A stretch of DNA of 64,000 nucleotides from Rudanella lutea DSM 19387 (GCF_000383955.1 NZ_KB913013.1:911694-975693), one strand, 5' to 3'; counted from the stretch's first letter, positions 45,910 through 55,054 are shown. Translations and numbers: made by a program. The notes: a model not told the origin generated them from the letters alone.

Positions 45910-46161
45910 ATGTGGCAGGAACAGGATAACAAGCTCGTTCGCGACCTACAGTTTGCCGACTTTCAGGAGGCCTTCTCGTTTATGACCCAGGTGGCCCTCG
46001 TAGCCGAAAAAATGGACCATCATCCTTGGTGGTCGAATGTGTACAATCAGGTCAGAATTGAGCTAACCACCCACGATGCGGGCAACACCGTAACCGACAA
46101 AGACCGGGCGTTGGCCGAAAAAATTGACCAGCTATTGAGCCGTATGGGCCGACCTGCCTAA
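45910..46161 (+). CDS. 4a-hydroxytetrahydrobiopterin dehydratase (pterin-4a-carbinolamine dehydratase)
   Basis: 83 residues from ATG 45910. The motif [20 protein letters not shown] is the family signature with the catalytic His pair, and [19 protein letters not shown] precedes it as in known PCDs. It dehydrates 4a-hydroxy-tetrahydrobiopterin for aromatic amino acid hydroxylases; in bacteria lacking those it may have a moonlighting role. It is somewhat shorter than typical family members (about 95-105). rsmI starts 48 bp downstream. Confidence 0.88.
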   Translation: MWQEQDNKLVRDLQFADFQEAFSFMTQVALVAEKMDHHPWWSNVYNQVRIELTTHDAGNTVTDKDRALAEKIDQLLSRMGRPA

Positions 46162-46209
46162 CCCTTGTGCGCTTCCGTCGACCTGTATGCTTTTCTTATC
46201 TGCCTTTTT

Positions 46210-46947
46210 ATGAAGTTATTTCTCGTTCCAACCCCGATTGGTAATCTGGAAGACATTACGCTCCGGGCCGTCAATGTGCTTAAATCGGCCGATGCTATTT
46301 TGGCTGAAGATACCCGTACCTCCGGGATTCTGCTGAAGCATCTGGGTATCAGCAAGCCACTTCAGAGTTACCATATTTTCAACGAACACGGGTCGGTACA
46401 ACGGGTTATTGGGCAATTGAAAAGCGGAAAAACACTCGCACTGGTATCGGATGCGGGTACCCCGGCCATATCGGACCCCGGTTTTTTGCTCGTGCGCGAA
46501 TGCCTGCGCCACGATATTCCGGTGGAGTGCCTGCCCGGCCCAACCGCTTTTGTACCTGCCCTGGTTAATTCAGGGCTCCCCACCGACCGGTTTACGTTTG
46601 AGGGATTTCTGCCCCACAAAAAAGGCCGACAAACCCGGCTGCTCCAGTTGGCCAACGAAGAACGGACGATGGTCTTTTACGAATCGCCCCACCGGTTGCT
46701 CAAAACCCTCGGACAATTGGCCGAGGTATTGGGTGCCGACCGACAGGCGAGTGTAAGCCGCGAACTCACCAAACTTTTTGAAGAAACGGTGCGGGGTACG
46801 CTGACCGAAATCTTAGCGTACTTTGGCGAGAAACCCGTAAAAGGCGAAATTGTGCTGTGCGTACAGGGCTGTGAGCCGAAAAAAGGAAAAGACAAAAAGG
46901 ATTACCGGTCGGAACAAGAGCCGGCTGATGAAGACGACGATGAATAA
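46210..46947 (+). CDS. rsmI: 16S rRNA (cytidine(1402)-2'-O)-methyltransferase RsmI
   Basis: 245 residues from ATG 46210. The SAM-dependent tetrapyrrole-methylase-like fold is shown by VPTPIGNLEDITLRAV, AEDTRTSG, LVSDAGTPAISDPG and ECLPGPTAFVPALVNSGLPT. It methylates the ribose of C1402 in 16S rRNA, near the P site. The Lys/Asp/Glu-rich tail overlaps the start of the next gene by 8 bp, so the two are translationally coupled. Confidence 0.95.
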   Translation: MKLFLVPTPIGNLEDITLRAVNVLKSADAILAEDTRTSGILLKHLGISKPLQSYHIFNEHGSVQRVIGQLKSGKTLALVSDAGTPAISDPGFLLVRECLRHDIPVECLPGPTAFVPALVNSGLPTDRFTFEGFLPHKKGRQTRLLQLANEERTMVFYESPHRLLKTLGQLAEVLGADRQASVSRELTKLFEETVRGTLTEILAYFGEKPVKGEIVLCVQGCEPKKGKDKKDYRSEQEPADEDDDE

Positions 46948-48163
46948 ACTCCGCCTGTTTTTGCTGGGCTGCCTGTTGTTGGCAGCCCCAAGTTGGCTCC
47001 CGGCCGCGTGTGGCCAATCAATGCCCATGCCGATGCTGTCGCCCGAGGCCCGGGTGAGCCTGATTACCTACGGCCCCGGCAACGACGATATTTCGTCGTC
47101 GTTTGGGCATACCGAAATCCGTATTTACGACCCCTCGCTCGGCATCGACCGGAACTACAGCTACGGTGGCTTCAACTACAACACCGATTACTTTATTCTC
47201 AAGTTTCTGCGGGGCACTCTCCCCTACTGGCTGTCGGTACATAGCCTATACCAGGCGGTGTACTACTACCAGCAGAATAACCGGAGCATTCGGGAGCAGT
47301 TACTGAACCTGTCGCTCACCCAACGCCAGCGTCTTTTCAACAACCTCGAAACCAACTACCTGCCGCAGAATCGGGAGTATCGGTACAAGTTTTACTACGA
47401 CAACTGTGCGACCCGCCCCCGCGACATGATCAAGGAGGCCTGCGGAGACAGTTTGCAGTTTCCGGCCCCGGAACAACGCACGAAGTCGTACCGCGACTGG
47501 ATGAACGATTATCTGGGTGAGAAACCCTGGGCGCAGTTGGGGATGAACATCGCCATTGGTCGCCCGTCGGATCAGGTGACAACCAATTGGGAGTCTATGT
47601 ACCTGCCCGATAATGTGTTCAACCAGTTGGCACAATCGACCATCAAGCAGGCCAACGGCCAACAGGTTCCGGTTGTGAGCAGTACCCAAACACTGTTCCA
47701 GCCGCAGAATCTGCCCAAACAAAACCTGCCACTCCCGCTCTACCCCGCGTTTGTGTTTGCCGTATTAGGGGCCGTAATTGGGTTTGTGACCTACCGGCAG
47801 TACGTGCAGGGGCGGGTGAGCCGCTGGATCGACCGGCTCTTGTTTGGCTTTGCGGGTCTGTGCGGCTGGTTGCTGTTTCTGCTTTGGGTCGCTACCGATC
47901 ATGGCGTGACGGCCTGGAACCCCTCGCTGTTCTGGCTCATGCCGTTGCACATGCCCTTAATTTTCTGGGTAACGCGCCAACGTAACCAAGGGTACATCAA
48001 CCGCTATTTTGGGGCTACAGCGGTACTCATTGTGGTTGGCTTGTTTACCTCCGACGTGCCGGGCGGGGCGCATATTCTGTTTATGCTGACTCTGCTGATT
48101 CGATGCGTTGCTAATATTCAACAGGTTCGCCGGGCGAACCGGGAGCTGGCCTTAGTCCGGTAA
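46940..48163 (+). CDS. DUF4105 (Lnb N-terminal-like) membrane protein
   Basis: 407 residues from ATG 46940 (ATG 46928 is also possible). After a signal peptide the extracytoplasmic domain carries YGPGNDDISSSFGHTEIRIY and YKFYYDNCATRPRDMI, the His and Asn-Cys motifs typical of DUF4105. Five hydrophobic helices follow from about residue 255. The DUF4105 fold may be papain-like with a Cys/His centre, but activity is untested. Overlap with rsmI suggests co-expression, though the functions seem unrelated. Confidence 0.82.
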   Translation: MNKLRLFLLGCLLLAAPSWLPAACGQSMPMPMLSPEARVSLITYGPGNDDISSSFGHTEIRIYDPSLGIDRNYSYGGFNYNTDYFILKFLRGTLPYWLSVHSLYQAVYYYQQNNRSIREQLLNLSLTQRQRLFNNLETNYLPQNREYRYKFYYDNCATRPRDMIKEACGDSLQFPAPEQRTKSYRDWMNDYLGEKPWAQLGMNIAIGRPSDQVTTNWESMYLPDNVFNQLAQSTIKQANGQQVPVVSSTQTLFQPQNLPKQNLPLPLYPAFVFAVLGAVIGFVTYRQYVQGRVSRWIDRLLFGFAGLCGWLLFLLWVATDHGVTAWNPSLFWLMPLHMPLIFWVTRQRNQGYINRYFGATAVLIVVGLFTSDVPGGAHILFMLTLLIRCVANIQQVRRANRELALVR

Positions 48164-48208
48164 ACCCTCGTCAGGCTCTATCGTTCAGCGTTTCTTTTCA
48201 TTTTACCT

Positions 48209-49021
48209 ATGATCTTAACCGACGCATTACTCGCTTCCATGTGCGCCATTGCACGCGATGCCGGCGCGTTTCTGTTGCAGGAACGAGCCCGGTTTAGCCG
48301 CGACGCCGTGGAATACAAAGGCACCAACGATCTGGTGTCGTATGTAGATAAAGAAACCGAAAAACGACTGGTGGCGGCTCTGAGCCAACTCCTGCCCGAA
48401 GCGGGCTTTGTGACCGAGGAGGGTACCACCGGAAGCGGCAGCGACCGGGCTGGCCTCAACTGGATCATTGACCCGCTCGACGGTACAACCAACTTTATCC
48501 ACGGCCTGCCTATTTTCTCGGTGAGCATCGGGTTGGCCGAGGGCACTCGACCCATTGCGGGCGTTATTTTCGACCCCAACCGGGACGAATGCTTCTTTGG
48601 GCGCGAAGGAGCCGGGGCTTACTGCGCTCGCGGCACGGCTTCGCCCGAACGGATTCGGGTGTCGGCGGCTACACAACTGAGCGATTCGCTCATTGCAACC
48701 GGGTTTCCGTACTACCGGTTCGAGGGGATGCCCAATTACCTACGCATTCTGGAAGACCTCATGCACCAAACCCACGGTTTACGGCGCATGGGATCGGCCG
48801 CTATCGACCTGGCCTACGTAGCCTGTGGACGATTTGAGGGCTTTTTCGAGTATAATTTGCACGCCTGGGACATTGCCGCGGGTACGCTGCTCGTACGGGA
48901 AGCGGGCGGTGTAGTCACCGACTTTGACGGGGGCGACTCGTTTCTGTACCGGGGCGACATTGTAGCCGGTTGCGGGGCCCAATCCGAACTACTGGCAACC
49001 ATTCAGAAGTATTGGCGTTAA
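48209..49021 (+). CDS. suhB: Inositol monophosphatase family protein
   Basis: 270 residues. The Li-sensitive phosphatase signatures are DLVSYVDKETEKRL, the metal-binding WIIDPLDGTTNFIHGLP near residue 90, and the C-terminal AWDIAAGTLLVREAGG. SuhB-type proteins dephosphorylate inositol phosphates and in E. coli also bind RNA polymerase antitermination complexes. CysQ-like activity on PAP is a less likely alternative. A purine-rich inverted repeat follows the stop. Confidence 0.9.
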   Translation: MILTDALLASMCAIARDAGAFLLQERARFSRDAVEYKGTNDLVSYVDKETEKRLVAALSQLLPEAGFVTEEGTTGSGSDRAGLNWIIDPLDGTTNFIHGLPIFSVSIGLAEGTRPIAGVIFDPNRDECFFGREGAGAYCARGTASPERIRVSAATQLSDSLIATGFPYYRFEGMPNYLRILEDLMHQTHGLRRMGSAAIDLAYVACGRFEGFFEYNLHAWDIAAGTLLVREAGGVVTDFDGGDSFLYRGDIVAGCGAQSELLATIQKYWR

Positions 49022-49110
49022 AAGGAGAATGGAGGAAGGAGGAAAGAGAAAACCTCCCGCCTTCCTCCCTTTTCTCCCCTTCTCCATCCTCCCTTTCCTC
49101 CTTTCCCCCT
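49022..49110. repeat. Purine/pyrimidine low-complexity inverted repeat
   Basis: A run of GGAGAATGGAGGAAGGAGG-type words is followed by the opposite pyrimidine run TTTTCTCCCCTTCTCCATCC. The arms can pair imperfectly over about 30 bp. It separates suhB and the DinB-type gene. Confidence 0.5.
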
Positions 49111-49116
49111 TTATCT

Positions 49117-49644
49117 ATGACCAACCTTCAGTATCCTATCGGCCCGTTTGTGTATGGGCAGCCGCACACTCCTGAGCAGGTACGTGAGGCAATTGACCAC
49201 ATCGCAAATCAGGCCCATCGGTTCACCGAGCTGGTGGGTAAGTGGGGCGACGATCGCCTGGATACCCCCTACCGCCCCGAAGGCTGGACGGTACGGCAAC
49301 TGGTGCATCACGTGGCCGACAGCCATATGAACGCCTACATCCGCACCAAACTCGCCCTGACGGAAGATAACCCCACCATTAAACCCTACGAGGAAGGTGA
49401 ATGGGCCAAACTCCCCGACTCAGCGTTACCAGCGTCGCACTCGCTGGTGATTCTGAGCAACCTCCACGACCGCTGGGTGGCTGTGCTCCGGGGCCTGAAC
49501 GAAGCCGATTTCGACCGGACGTATTACCACCCCGGTAGTGGCCGTACGTTTACCCTCGGCGAAGTCATTCGGAATTACCAATGGCATGGCGAACACCACT
49601 ACCAGCACATTTACCGCCTTGCGGAACGGAATGGCTGGGTGTAG
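49117..49644 (+). CDS. bstA: DinB/YfiT-family protein, probable bacillithiol transferase BstA
   Basis: 175 residues from ATG 49117; the frame upstream lies in the purine-rich repeat. The four-helix DinB fold is indicated by HVADSHMNAYIRTKLAL with the first His ligand, and the C-terminal WHGEHHYQHIYRLAERNGW with two more His ligands. The order and length match YfiT/BstA, which conjugates bacillithiol to electrophiles. BshB1 at 14815 shows that the host makes bacillithiol, which supports the call. Confidence 0.85.
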   Translation: MTNLQYPIGPFVYGQPHTPEQVREAIDHIANQAHRFTELVGKWGDDRLDTPYRPEGWTVRQLVHHVADSHMNAYIRTKLALTEDNPTIKPYEEGEWAKLPDSALPASHSLVILSNLHDRWVAVLRGLNEADFDRTYYHPGSGRTFTLGEVIRNYQWHGEHHYQHIYRLAERNGWV

Positions 49645-49728
49645 CCGTTACATCAATAGACCGGCTGGGTTGCATTACTCTCGATACAGTGGAGTTGCAA
49701 ACGGCCGATCGTTCGAACCGAAACGATT

Positions 49729-49887
49729 ATGCAGGACGTACTCATCCTCTGCTTTTTTCTGGCAGCTGCGGGTTACCTCAGCTGGCGCGGCTATAAAGCC
49801 ATGACCCGGCGCGAAGCGGGCTGTGGTAAAGGGTGCGGTTGTGCCTCCGACAAGCCCCAGGCGCAAGCCCTTGGGGCCAGACGCTAA
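49729..49887 (+). CDS. Small Cys-rich membrane protein (FeoB-associated type)
   Basis: 52 residues starting MQDVLILCFFLAAAGYLSWR, a single membrane helix, then a basic stretch and the cysteine cluster GCGKGCGCAS. The layout resembles the FeoB-associated Cys-rich membrane protein family, which may bind iron or form a small metal site. No feoB gene is in the window. The frame is too short for standard ORF cut-offs but has a clean start and stop. Confidence 0.65.
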   Translation: MQDVLILCFFLAAAGYLSWRGYKAMTRREAGCGKGCGCASDKPQAQALGARR

Positions 49888-49927
49888 GGCGGATTAACTT
49901 TTTGTAACCCGGTAGGTTTGTCCAGTA

Positions 49928-51349
49928 ATGAAAACTGGACAAACCTTTTTTTTATGCCTTTTCTTTTCTACGATTCTGCTTGCGGTAGGTTGTCAGCGTG
50001 TAAACCCGAAACCGCCCGAAGCAAAGGGGTTTGATGAGCCCATACCCGCCACTACGTCGTACCTAACGGGCCGTATCACGTTTGAACTGGCCGACCTAGA
50101 AAAGAAAATCAACGACGAGCTGGGCGTTGTACTGGTCACGGAAGAAACCCTCAAGGGGCAGAAAGGCGAAAAATGGCAACTGCGCGTAGAACGCAGCGGG
50201 CCGGTGCGGCTTCGGTACAGCCGGGGCCGGGTGTCGTTTACTACGCCCCTGCGCGTTTGGATCAGCAATCCGCTGGCCTTTAAACGGCTGCAACGCAAGC
50301 GCGAGGCCGACCCCGACTTTTACAAGAGCAAACGGCCTTTGTGTGCGCTTACGGTCAATTTTGATACCCCGTTGAAGGTAAACAACAACTGGTCGCTGAC
50401 AACCAAAGCCCGCTTTGTTGACTACCAGTGGATCGAAAAGCCTAAAGTGCGGGTGTTGGGCGTTGGCCTGTCGATACAGCGGATTGCCGAGCGGATTCTG
50501 GACGCCCGAAAGCAGGACATCGAAATGGCTATCGACAAGGCGGTTTCGAGCGAATTACATTTGGAAAAAGAGATTTCTAAAATCTGGCGCGACATTCAGC
50601 GGCCGTTGCTGCTCAACAAACAACCCGATTCCGTTTGGCTGGTTCCCACACCATCGAGCGTGATTGCCGGGCCTATTGTGGGCAATCAGCGGTACGTTAC
50701 AATTCCGCTTCGGATTGGTTTCTCGGCGGCCACACGTTTCGGCCCCCGGCCCGCGTTTAACCCCTCGCTCAAACTGCCTGTTCTGCGCAAAGTAGCGAAA
50801 CTGGAACCGGTTTCGGACCTGAAAGTTTTGTTTACCATTCCGTTTGCCGACCTCAACCGGGTCATCAGCCAAAACCTGTCGAAACGTGAGCTAGAGTTAA
50901 AAGAAGGCTTGCTGAAAATAAAAAGAGCGTCGCTCTACGGAGGGCAACGCTCACTTATTCTGAAAACCGAAGTGGGTGGTGCCGTAAAGGGCACGCTTTA
51001 CCTGCACGGGCGGCCGTATTTCGATACGCTGACCAATACACTTCAGATGCGCAACGTAGATTTCGACGTGCATACCGAAGAACGACTGCTGGCCACCGCC
51101 GACTGGCTTCTGCACGATGACCTGCGCGACACACTCCAAACGGCACTCAAACTTCCCCTGGGCGACAAACTGGCGGCTATCCCCGACAAAATTGAAACGG
51201 CGTTTGCCCGTGGAAAAGCTGGCAAAAAAACGGATCTCGACATTGCCGCTTTCCGCCTTGTCCCTCAGCGGATTGCCATCCGTCCCGATGGCGTCCAAAT
51301 CCTGATCGACATTAAGTCAAAAGTGACGCTCCAGGTGGAAAAACTATAA
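49928..51349 (+). CDS. DUF4403-family lipoprotein
   Basis: 473 residues. A signal peptide ends in the lipobox region TILLAVGCQR. The body matches DUF4403: YLTGRITFELADLEKKIND, RVSFTTPLRVWISNPLAF, long beta-rich stretches, and the end VTLQVEKL. The family resembles lipid-binding TULIP/BPI folds in some predictions, but its role is not known. The gene ends 1 bp before the convergent aldehyde dehydrogenase stop, so any terminator must lie inside coding sequence. Confidence 0.85.
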   Translation: MKTGQTFFLCLFFSTILLAVGCQRVNPKPPEAKGFDEPIPATTSYLTGRITFELADLEKKINDELGVVLVTEETLKGQKGEKWQLRVERSGPVRLRYSRGRVSFTTPLRVWISNPLAFKRLQRKREADPDFYKSKRPLCALTVNFDTPLKVNNNWSLTTKARFVDYQWIEKPKVRVLGVGLSIQRIAERILDARKQDIEMAIDKAVSSELHLEKEISKIWRDIQRPLLLNKQPDSVWLVPTPSSVIAGPIVGNQRYVTIPLRIGFSAATRFGPRPAFNPSLKLPVLRKVAKLEPVSDLKVLFTIPFADLNRVISQNLSKRELELKEGLLKIKRASLYGGQRSLILKTEVGGAVKGTLYLHGRPYFDTLTNTLQMRNVDFDVHTEERLLATADWLLHDDLRDTLQTALKLPLGDKLAAIPDKIETAFARGKAGKKTDLDIAAFRLVPQRIAIRPDGVQILIDIKSKVTLQVEKL

Positions 51350-52939
51350 CTATTCTTTACCCCGCACTCCGTCGATTTCGCGCCAGATACCGAGCGGATT
51401 CTCCTGTTGCAGGGCAAGCGGTAACAACGCGTTCGGGAAGCTTTGGTAGGTGACCGGCCGCGCAAACCGCTCGATAGCGGCTGTCCCGACAGACGTGGTA
51501 CGAGCGTCGGAGGTGGCCGGGAACGGGCCACCGTGAGTCATGGCTTCGCATACCTCTACCCCGGTCGGATAGCCACCAAACAACACCCGGCCGGCCTTTT
51601 GCTGCAACAAGGCAACCCAGTTATAGGCACTCGTTTGCAGATCGGTGTCGGTAGCAAAGAGCGTAGCAGTGAGTTGCCCCTCCATGGTTTGCAGACAGGC
51701 CGCCACTTCGGCTTCGTCCTGACATACAACCACGAGCGAACTGGGACCAAATACCTCGTGGCTCAGGGCCGGGTTACTCCGGAAAGCCGATCCTGTGGTC
51801 GTCAATACGGCTGGGCGGCCTTCGGTAGCCTCGGACCGTGCGTCGGTTTCCGACTGAGCCAGTACTTCTACCTCCGCCGAGCTGCTGAGGGCGTCGAGCC
51901 CCGTGCGGTAATGGTCGCAGATACCGGCATTGAGCATGGTGGCCGGTACGGTAGCCCGGATTTTAGCCCCAAGAGTTCCCAGAAAATCGTTTAGCTTCTC
52001 GGTCTGGGTCACAAACACCAGGCCCGGATTGGTACAAAACTGCCCAACGCCCAGCGTAATCGAGCCAGCCAGCCCTTCGGCAATAGCCGTACCCCGCTCC
52101 TGCATGGCCCCGGCCAGAATCACCGTCGGATTCACCGAACTCATCTCAGCGTATACAGGTATGGGTTCGGGACGTGCCTGGGCCACCCGCAGCAGGGCAA
52201 GCCCACCCGCCCGAGAACCCGTAAAACCAACCGCCTTGACCACCGGGTGGGCCACCAGTGCCTGCGCTACCGCATTGTCGGCATGAACAAGGGCAAACGT
52301 GCCGTCGGGCATCTGGGTTTTGTGCGCAGCCGCCTGAATGGCGCGACCAACCAGCTCGCTCGTGCCGGGGTGGGCCGGGTGCGCTTTTACAATTACCGGA
52401 CAACCGGCCGCCAGGGCCGAAGCCGTGTCGCCACCGGCAACCGAAAACGCCAACGGGAAATTGCTGGCCCCAAACACCACCACCGGCCCCAGCGGAACGA
52501 GCATCCGGCGCAGGTCGGGCCGGGGCAAGGGTTGCCGGTCGGGCAGGGCTGGGTTGATGCGCGCATCGACCCAGGAGCCTTCGCGCACCAGTTTGGCAAA
52601 CATACGCAGCTGCCCACAAGTGCGGCCGCGCTCGCCCGTGAGCCGGGCCATGGGCAGGCCACTTTCGGCATGGGCACGCTCGGGCAGGGCATCGCCCAGC
52701 GCTTCGATCTCATCAGCAATAGCCTCCAGAAACTCGGCCCGGCGGTGCGGGTGTAGTTGACTGTACGGCCCGAAAGCCGCTCCCGCCAGCTGCACAACCT
52801 GCTCGGCCTGCGCGGGACTGATGTTGAAAAATGATTCGGGCAGCGATTCGTTGCGGGCGGGGGCCGTTGCCGTGTAGGCTGCGCCTTCGCCGGTCAGGGT
52901 TTGGGAGCCAAAAAGGCTCGCTCCGGTTATGGTTGACAT
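51350..52939 (-). CDS. NADP-type aldehyde dehydrogenase, 2,5-dioxopentanoate dehydrogenase-like
   Basis: 529 residues from ATG 52939. The catalytic Cys is in GVGQFCTNPGLVFVT and the general-base Glu in YAEMSSVNPTVIL; VVFGASNFPLAFSVAGGDT is the nucleotide-binding segment. The sequence type is that of alpha-ketoglutarate semialdehyde dehydrogenase of pentose and hydroxyproline breakdown, though no pathway partner is adjacent. The dehydrogenase reaction gives 2-oxoglutarate. Confidence 0.9.
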   Translation of the reverse strand: MSTITGASLFGSQTLTGEGAAYTATAPARNESLPESFFNISPAQAEQVVQLAGAAFGPYSQLHPHRRAEFLEAIADEIEALGDALPERAHAESGLPMARLTGERGRTCGQLRMFAKLVREGSWVDARINPALPDRQPLPRPDLRRMLVPLGPVVVFGASNFPLAFSVAGGDTASALAAGCPVIVKAHPAHPGTSELVGRAIQAAAHKTQMPDGTFALVHADNAVAQALVAHPVVKAVGFTGSRAGGLALLRVAQARPEPIPVYAEMSSVNPTVILAGAMQERGTAIAEGLAGSITLGVGQFCTNPGLVFVTQTEKLNDFLGTLGAKIRATVPATMLNAGICDHYRTGLDALSSSAEVEVLAQSETDARSEATEGRPAVLTTTGSAFRSNPALSHEVFGPSSLVVVCQDEAEVAACLQTMEGQLTATLFATDTDLQTSAYNWVALLQQKAGRVLFGGYPTGVEVCEAMTHGGPFPATSDARTTSVGTAAIERFARPVTYQSFPNALLPLALQQENPLGIWREIDGVRGKE

Positions 52940-53020
52940 GGTCTGCGTAGCCTGCCGGGCACTGACCGGCAAGCCAAGGGGCCGTTAAGCGTCTGGTTTG
53001 ATGGCGTCGATGCCAGCCGG

Positions 53021-53476
53021 TCAGTGCCCGGCAATACGTTCGGCGGGTAGCTCCATATGACAGAGATGGATACCCGGTGCCCAAAAATCGGGCTTAAAGT
53101 CGACTTGCACAAAGCCAAATTTGGCAAAAAATCCGTCGGCGTGCTGCGATGTCCGCACATCGATACGTGCCATGGCCGGATAACGCCGGATTTCGGTCAG
53201 GCAATGAGCCACCAGTTGGCCCCCTACCCCTTGCTGCTGGCAGTCGGGCGCAACAAACACCCACGCCAGGCCACCCCAGGTTTCGTTGGCCCGAATGTAG
53301 TATCCCGCCGTGCCCAAAACCTGACCGTTTTCGACGTACACAAACTGCGGATTTTCGAGCCGGTTCAGGTAATCGATTAAGTCGGTTTCTTCGTGCTCAG
53401 CAAAATACAGGGGCGTGTTCTGCCGAAAAACAAGGCGGAGTGGTTCGAGGTCGTCAGGGTGGTACGGGCGAATCAT
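53021..53476 (-). CDS. GNAT-family N-acetyltransferase
   Basis: 151 residues from ATG 53476. Motif A, which binds acetyl-CoA, is WVFVAPDCQQQGVGGQLVAH; FFAKFGFVQVDF marks motif B. The start MIRPYHPDDLEPLRLVFRQN is typical. The substrate is unknown. It lies between the aldehyde dehydrogenase and the HsdR_N gene on the same strand with ordinary spacing. Confidence 0.85.
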   Translation of the reverse strand: MIRPYHPDDLEPLRLVFRQNTPLYFAEHEETDLIDYLNRLENPQFVYVENGQVLGTAGYYIRANETWGGLAWVFVAPDCQQQGVGGQLVAHCLTEIRRYPAMARIDVRTSQHADGFFAKFGFVQVDFKPDFWAPGIHLCHMELPAERIAGH

Positions 53477-53568
53477 GTAGTAAGTGAAAGAAAACAGAGA
53501 CATTAGACACTGGACGTTAGACCTTACTGTATCATCAAAAAGTCTATTGTCCAACGTCTGAAAGTCTA

Positions 53569-54012
53569 TCAATCAAACGGCGGAAAATCGTCGAGAAACG
53601 TAACGGCGTCAGTTTCGTGATCTATGCAGCAGCAATAGTGCATGAGGCCATTGGTCACAATCAGGTAAGGGGCCCGGTGAACGTGGTTGTATCGGGCAAT
53701 CTGATCAAACACCGACTGGTTGATAGGCACGTGCGGAGCCTTGCACTCAACGAGCAGAAACGGCTGCCCCTCCCGGTCGAATACGAGCAAATCGGTGCGT
53801 TTTTGCCGTTGATTGAGTAGCAATCCACCCTCGCAGCGAATCAGCGCCTTGGGGTAGCGGTAGTGGCTCAGCAGCAGGTGAATCATGTGTTGGCGCACCC
53901 ACTCTTCGGGCGTCAGACGGACGTACTTTCGGCGCAGTTCGTCGAAGATGTGTGCCTTCCCGTCAATCTCGCTAATTTTGTGCCCAAACGGGGGCAGATT
54001 CAGAGCCTCCAT
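53569..54012 (-). CDS. HsdR N-terminal-like PD-(D/E)XK domain protein
   Basis: 147 residues from ATG 54012. The short protein matches the HSDR_N_2-type nuclease-like domain: EWVRQHMIHLLLSHYRYPK, KRTDLLVFDREGQPFLLVEC-K with the D...ExK core, and FDQIARYNHVHRAPYLIVTN. It is a stand-alone protein widespread in Bacteroidota, without hsdM or hsdS nearby, so it is unlikely to be a type I restriction subunit. Nuclease activity is plausible from the intact D-ExK residues. Confidence 0.85.
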   Translation of the reverse strand: MEALNLPPFGHKISEIDGKAHIFDELRRKYVRLTPEEWVRQHMIHLLLSHYRYPKALIRCEGGLLLNQRQKRTDLLVFDREGQPFLLVECKAPHVPINQSVFDQIARYNHVHRAPYLIVTNGLMHYCCCIDHETDAVTFLDDFPPFD

Positions 54013-54021
54013 GCACAAAAA

Positions 54022-54186
54022 TAAAGAGTGAAAGAGTGAATGAGCGAAAGAGCGATTGAAAAAGAGGCTCCTTTAGCTTTTTCAGCTGTTCAAGTGTCAT
54101 CCATTCGCTCTGCTGATTGGCATTCCGATTCACTCTTTCACTCATTCACTCTTTCACTCATTCACTCTTTCACTCTTTCACTCATT
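54022..54186. repeat. Low-complexity inverted repeat upstream of AMP nucleosidase
   Basis: GAGTGAAAGAGTGAATGAGC-type words on the left and repeated CACTCTTTCACTCATT words on the right flank a 70-bp unique core. It is the longest copy in the window and covers the promoter region of two divergent genes. Confidence 0.65.
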
Positions 54187-54193
54187 GCCACAG

Positions 54194-54967
54194 ATGAAAA
54201 CCAAAGAAGACATTGTACAAAACTGGCTTCCGCGCTATACCGGAACGCCCATTGAGCAGTTTGGCGAGTACATTCTGCTGACCAACTTCATCAACTACGT
54301 CGAGCTGTTTGCCAACAAATTCAACGTAGAGATTTACGGCCTCGGTCGGGCCATGCAAACAGCCACGGCCAACAACATTACGATTATCAACTTCGGGATG
54401 GGTAGCGCCATGGCGGCCACCGTTATGGATCTGCTGTCGGCCATTCAGCCCAAGGCGGTGCTGTTTCTGGGTAAGTGCGGGGGCCTGAAGCGTTCTACCC
54501 AACTCGGCGACCTGATTCTGCCCATCGCGGCCATCCGGGGCGACGGTACGAGCAACGACTATATGCGGCCCGAGATTCCGGCCCTGCCTTCGTTCCGGTT
54601 GCAGCGGGCGGTGTCGTCGATGATCAAAAAACACGAGCTCGACTACTGGACGGGCACCGTGTACACCACCAACCGCCGGATTTGGGAGCACGACGAGCAG
54701 TTTAAAGAGTACCTCCGCGAAACCCGCGCTATGGCTATCGACATGGAAACGGCCACCATTTTTATTGTGGGCTTCGCCAACTCGATTCCGCACGGGGCGC
54801 TGCTGCTCGTGTCGGACAACCCGATGATTCCCGAAGGCGTAAAAACCGAAGAAAGCGACAAGAAGGTAACGACCAACTTTGTCGAACGGCACCTGCAAAT
54901 CGGGATCGACTCGCTGCACGAACTGGCCTCGTCGGGCGAATCGGTGAAGCACCTGCGGTTTGAATAA
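54194..54967 (+). CDS. amn: AMP nucleosidase
   Basis: 257 residues from ATG 54194. The nucleoside-phosphorylase-like fold is shown by NNITIINFGMGSAMAATVMD, AVLFLGKCGGLKRSTQLGD and AMAIDMETATIFIVGFANSI, with the conserved Glu in the IDMETAT substrate loop. Short AMP nucleosidases of this size are common in Bacteroidota and split AMP into adenine and ribose 5-phosphate. It is preceded by a long inverted repeat and followed by another. Confidence 0.9.
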   Translation: MKTKEDIVQNWLPRYTGTPIEQFGEYILLTNFINYVELFANKFNVEIYGLGRAMQTATANNITIINFGMGSAMAATVMDLLSAIQPKAVLFLGKCGGLKRSTQLGDLILPIAAIRGDGTSNDYMRPEIPALPSFRLQRAVSSMIKKHELDYWTGTVYTTNRRIWEHDEQFKEYLRETRAMAIDMETATIFIVGFANSIPHGALLLVSDNPMIPEGVKTEESDKKVTTNFVERHLQIGIDSLHELASSGESVKHLRFE

Positions 54968-54971
54968 TGTA

Positions 54972-55043
54972 TAATGGATAATGTACAATGAAGCCTCTCT
55001 GCGGATTACTCATTATTCCTTTTCCATTGTACATTATCCATTA
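54972..55043. repeat. Perfect 19-bp inverted repeat before the recombinase gene
   Basis: TAATGGATAATGTACAATG at 54972-54990 is matched by its exact complement at 55025-55043, separated by 34 bp. It may end the AMP nucleosidase transcript or act as a recombinase-linked site; its low-complexity style resembles other intergenic repeats here. Confidence 0.7.
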
Positions 55044-55054
55044 ATTTATGGCTG

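Noticed and set aside
53569-54012. Type I restriction system
   Set aside because: Only an HsdR N-terminal-like domain is present, without helicase domain, hsdM or hsdS; stand-alone proteins of this type are common in the phylum.
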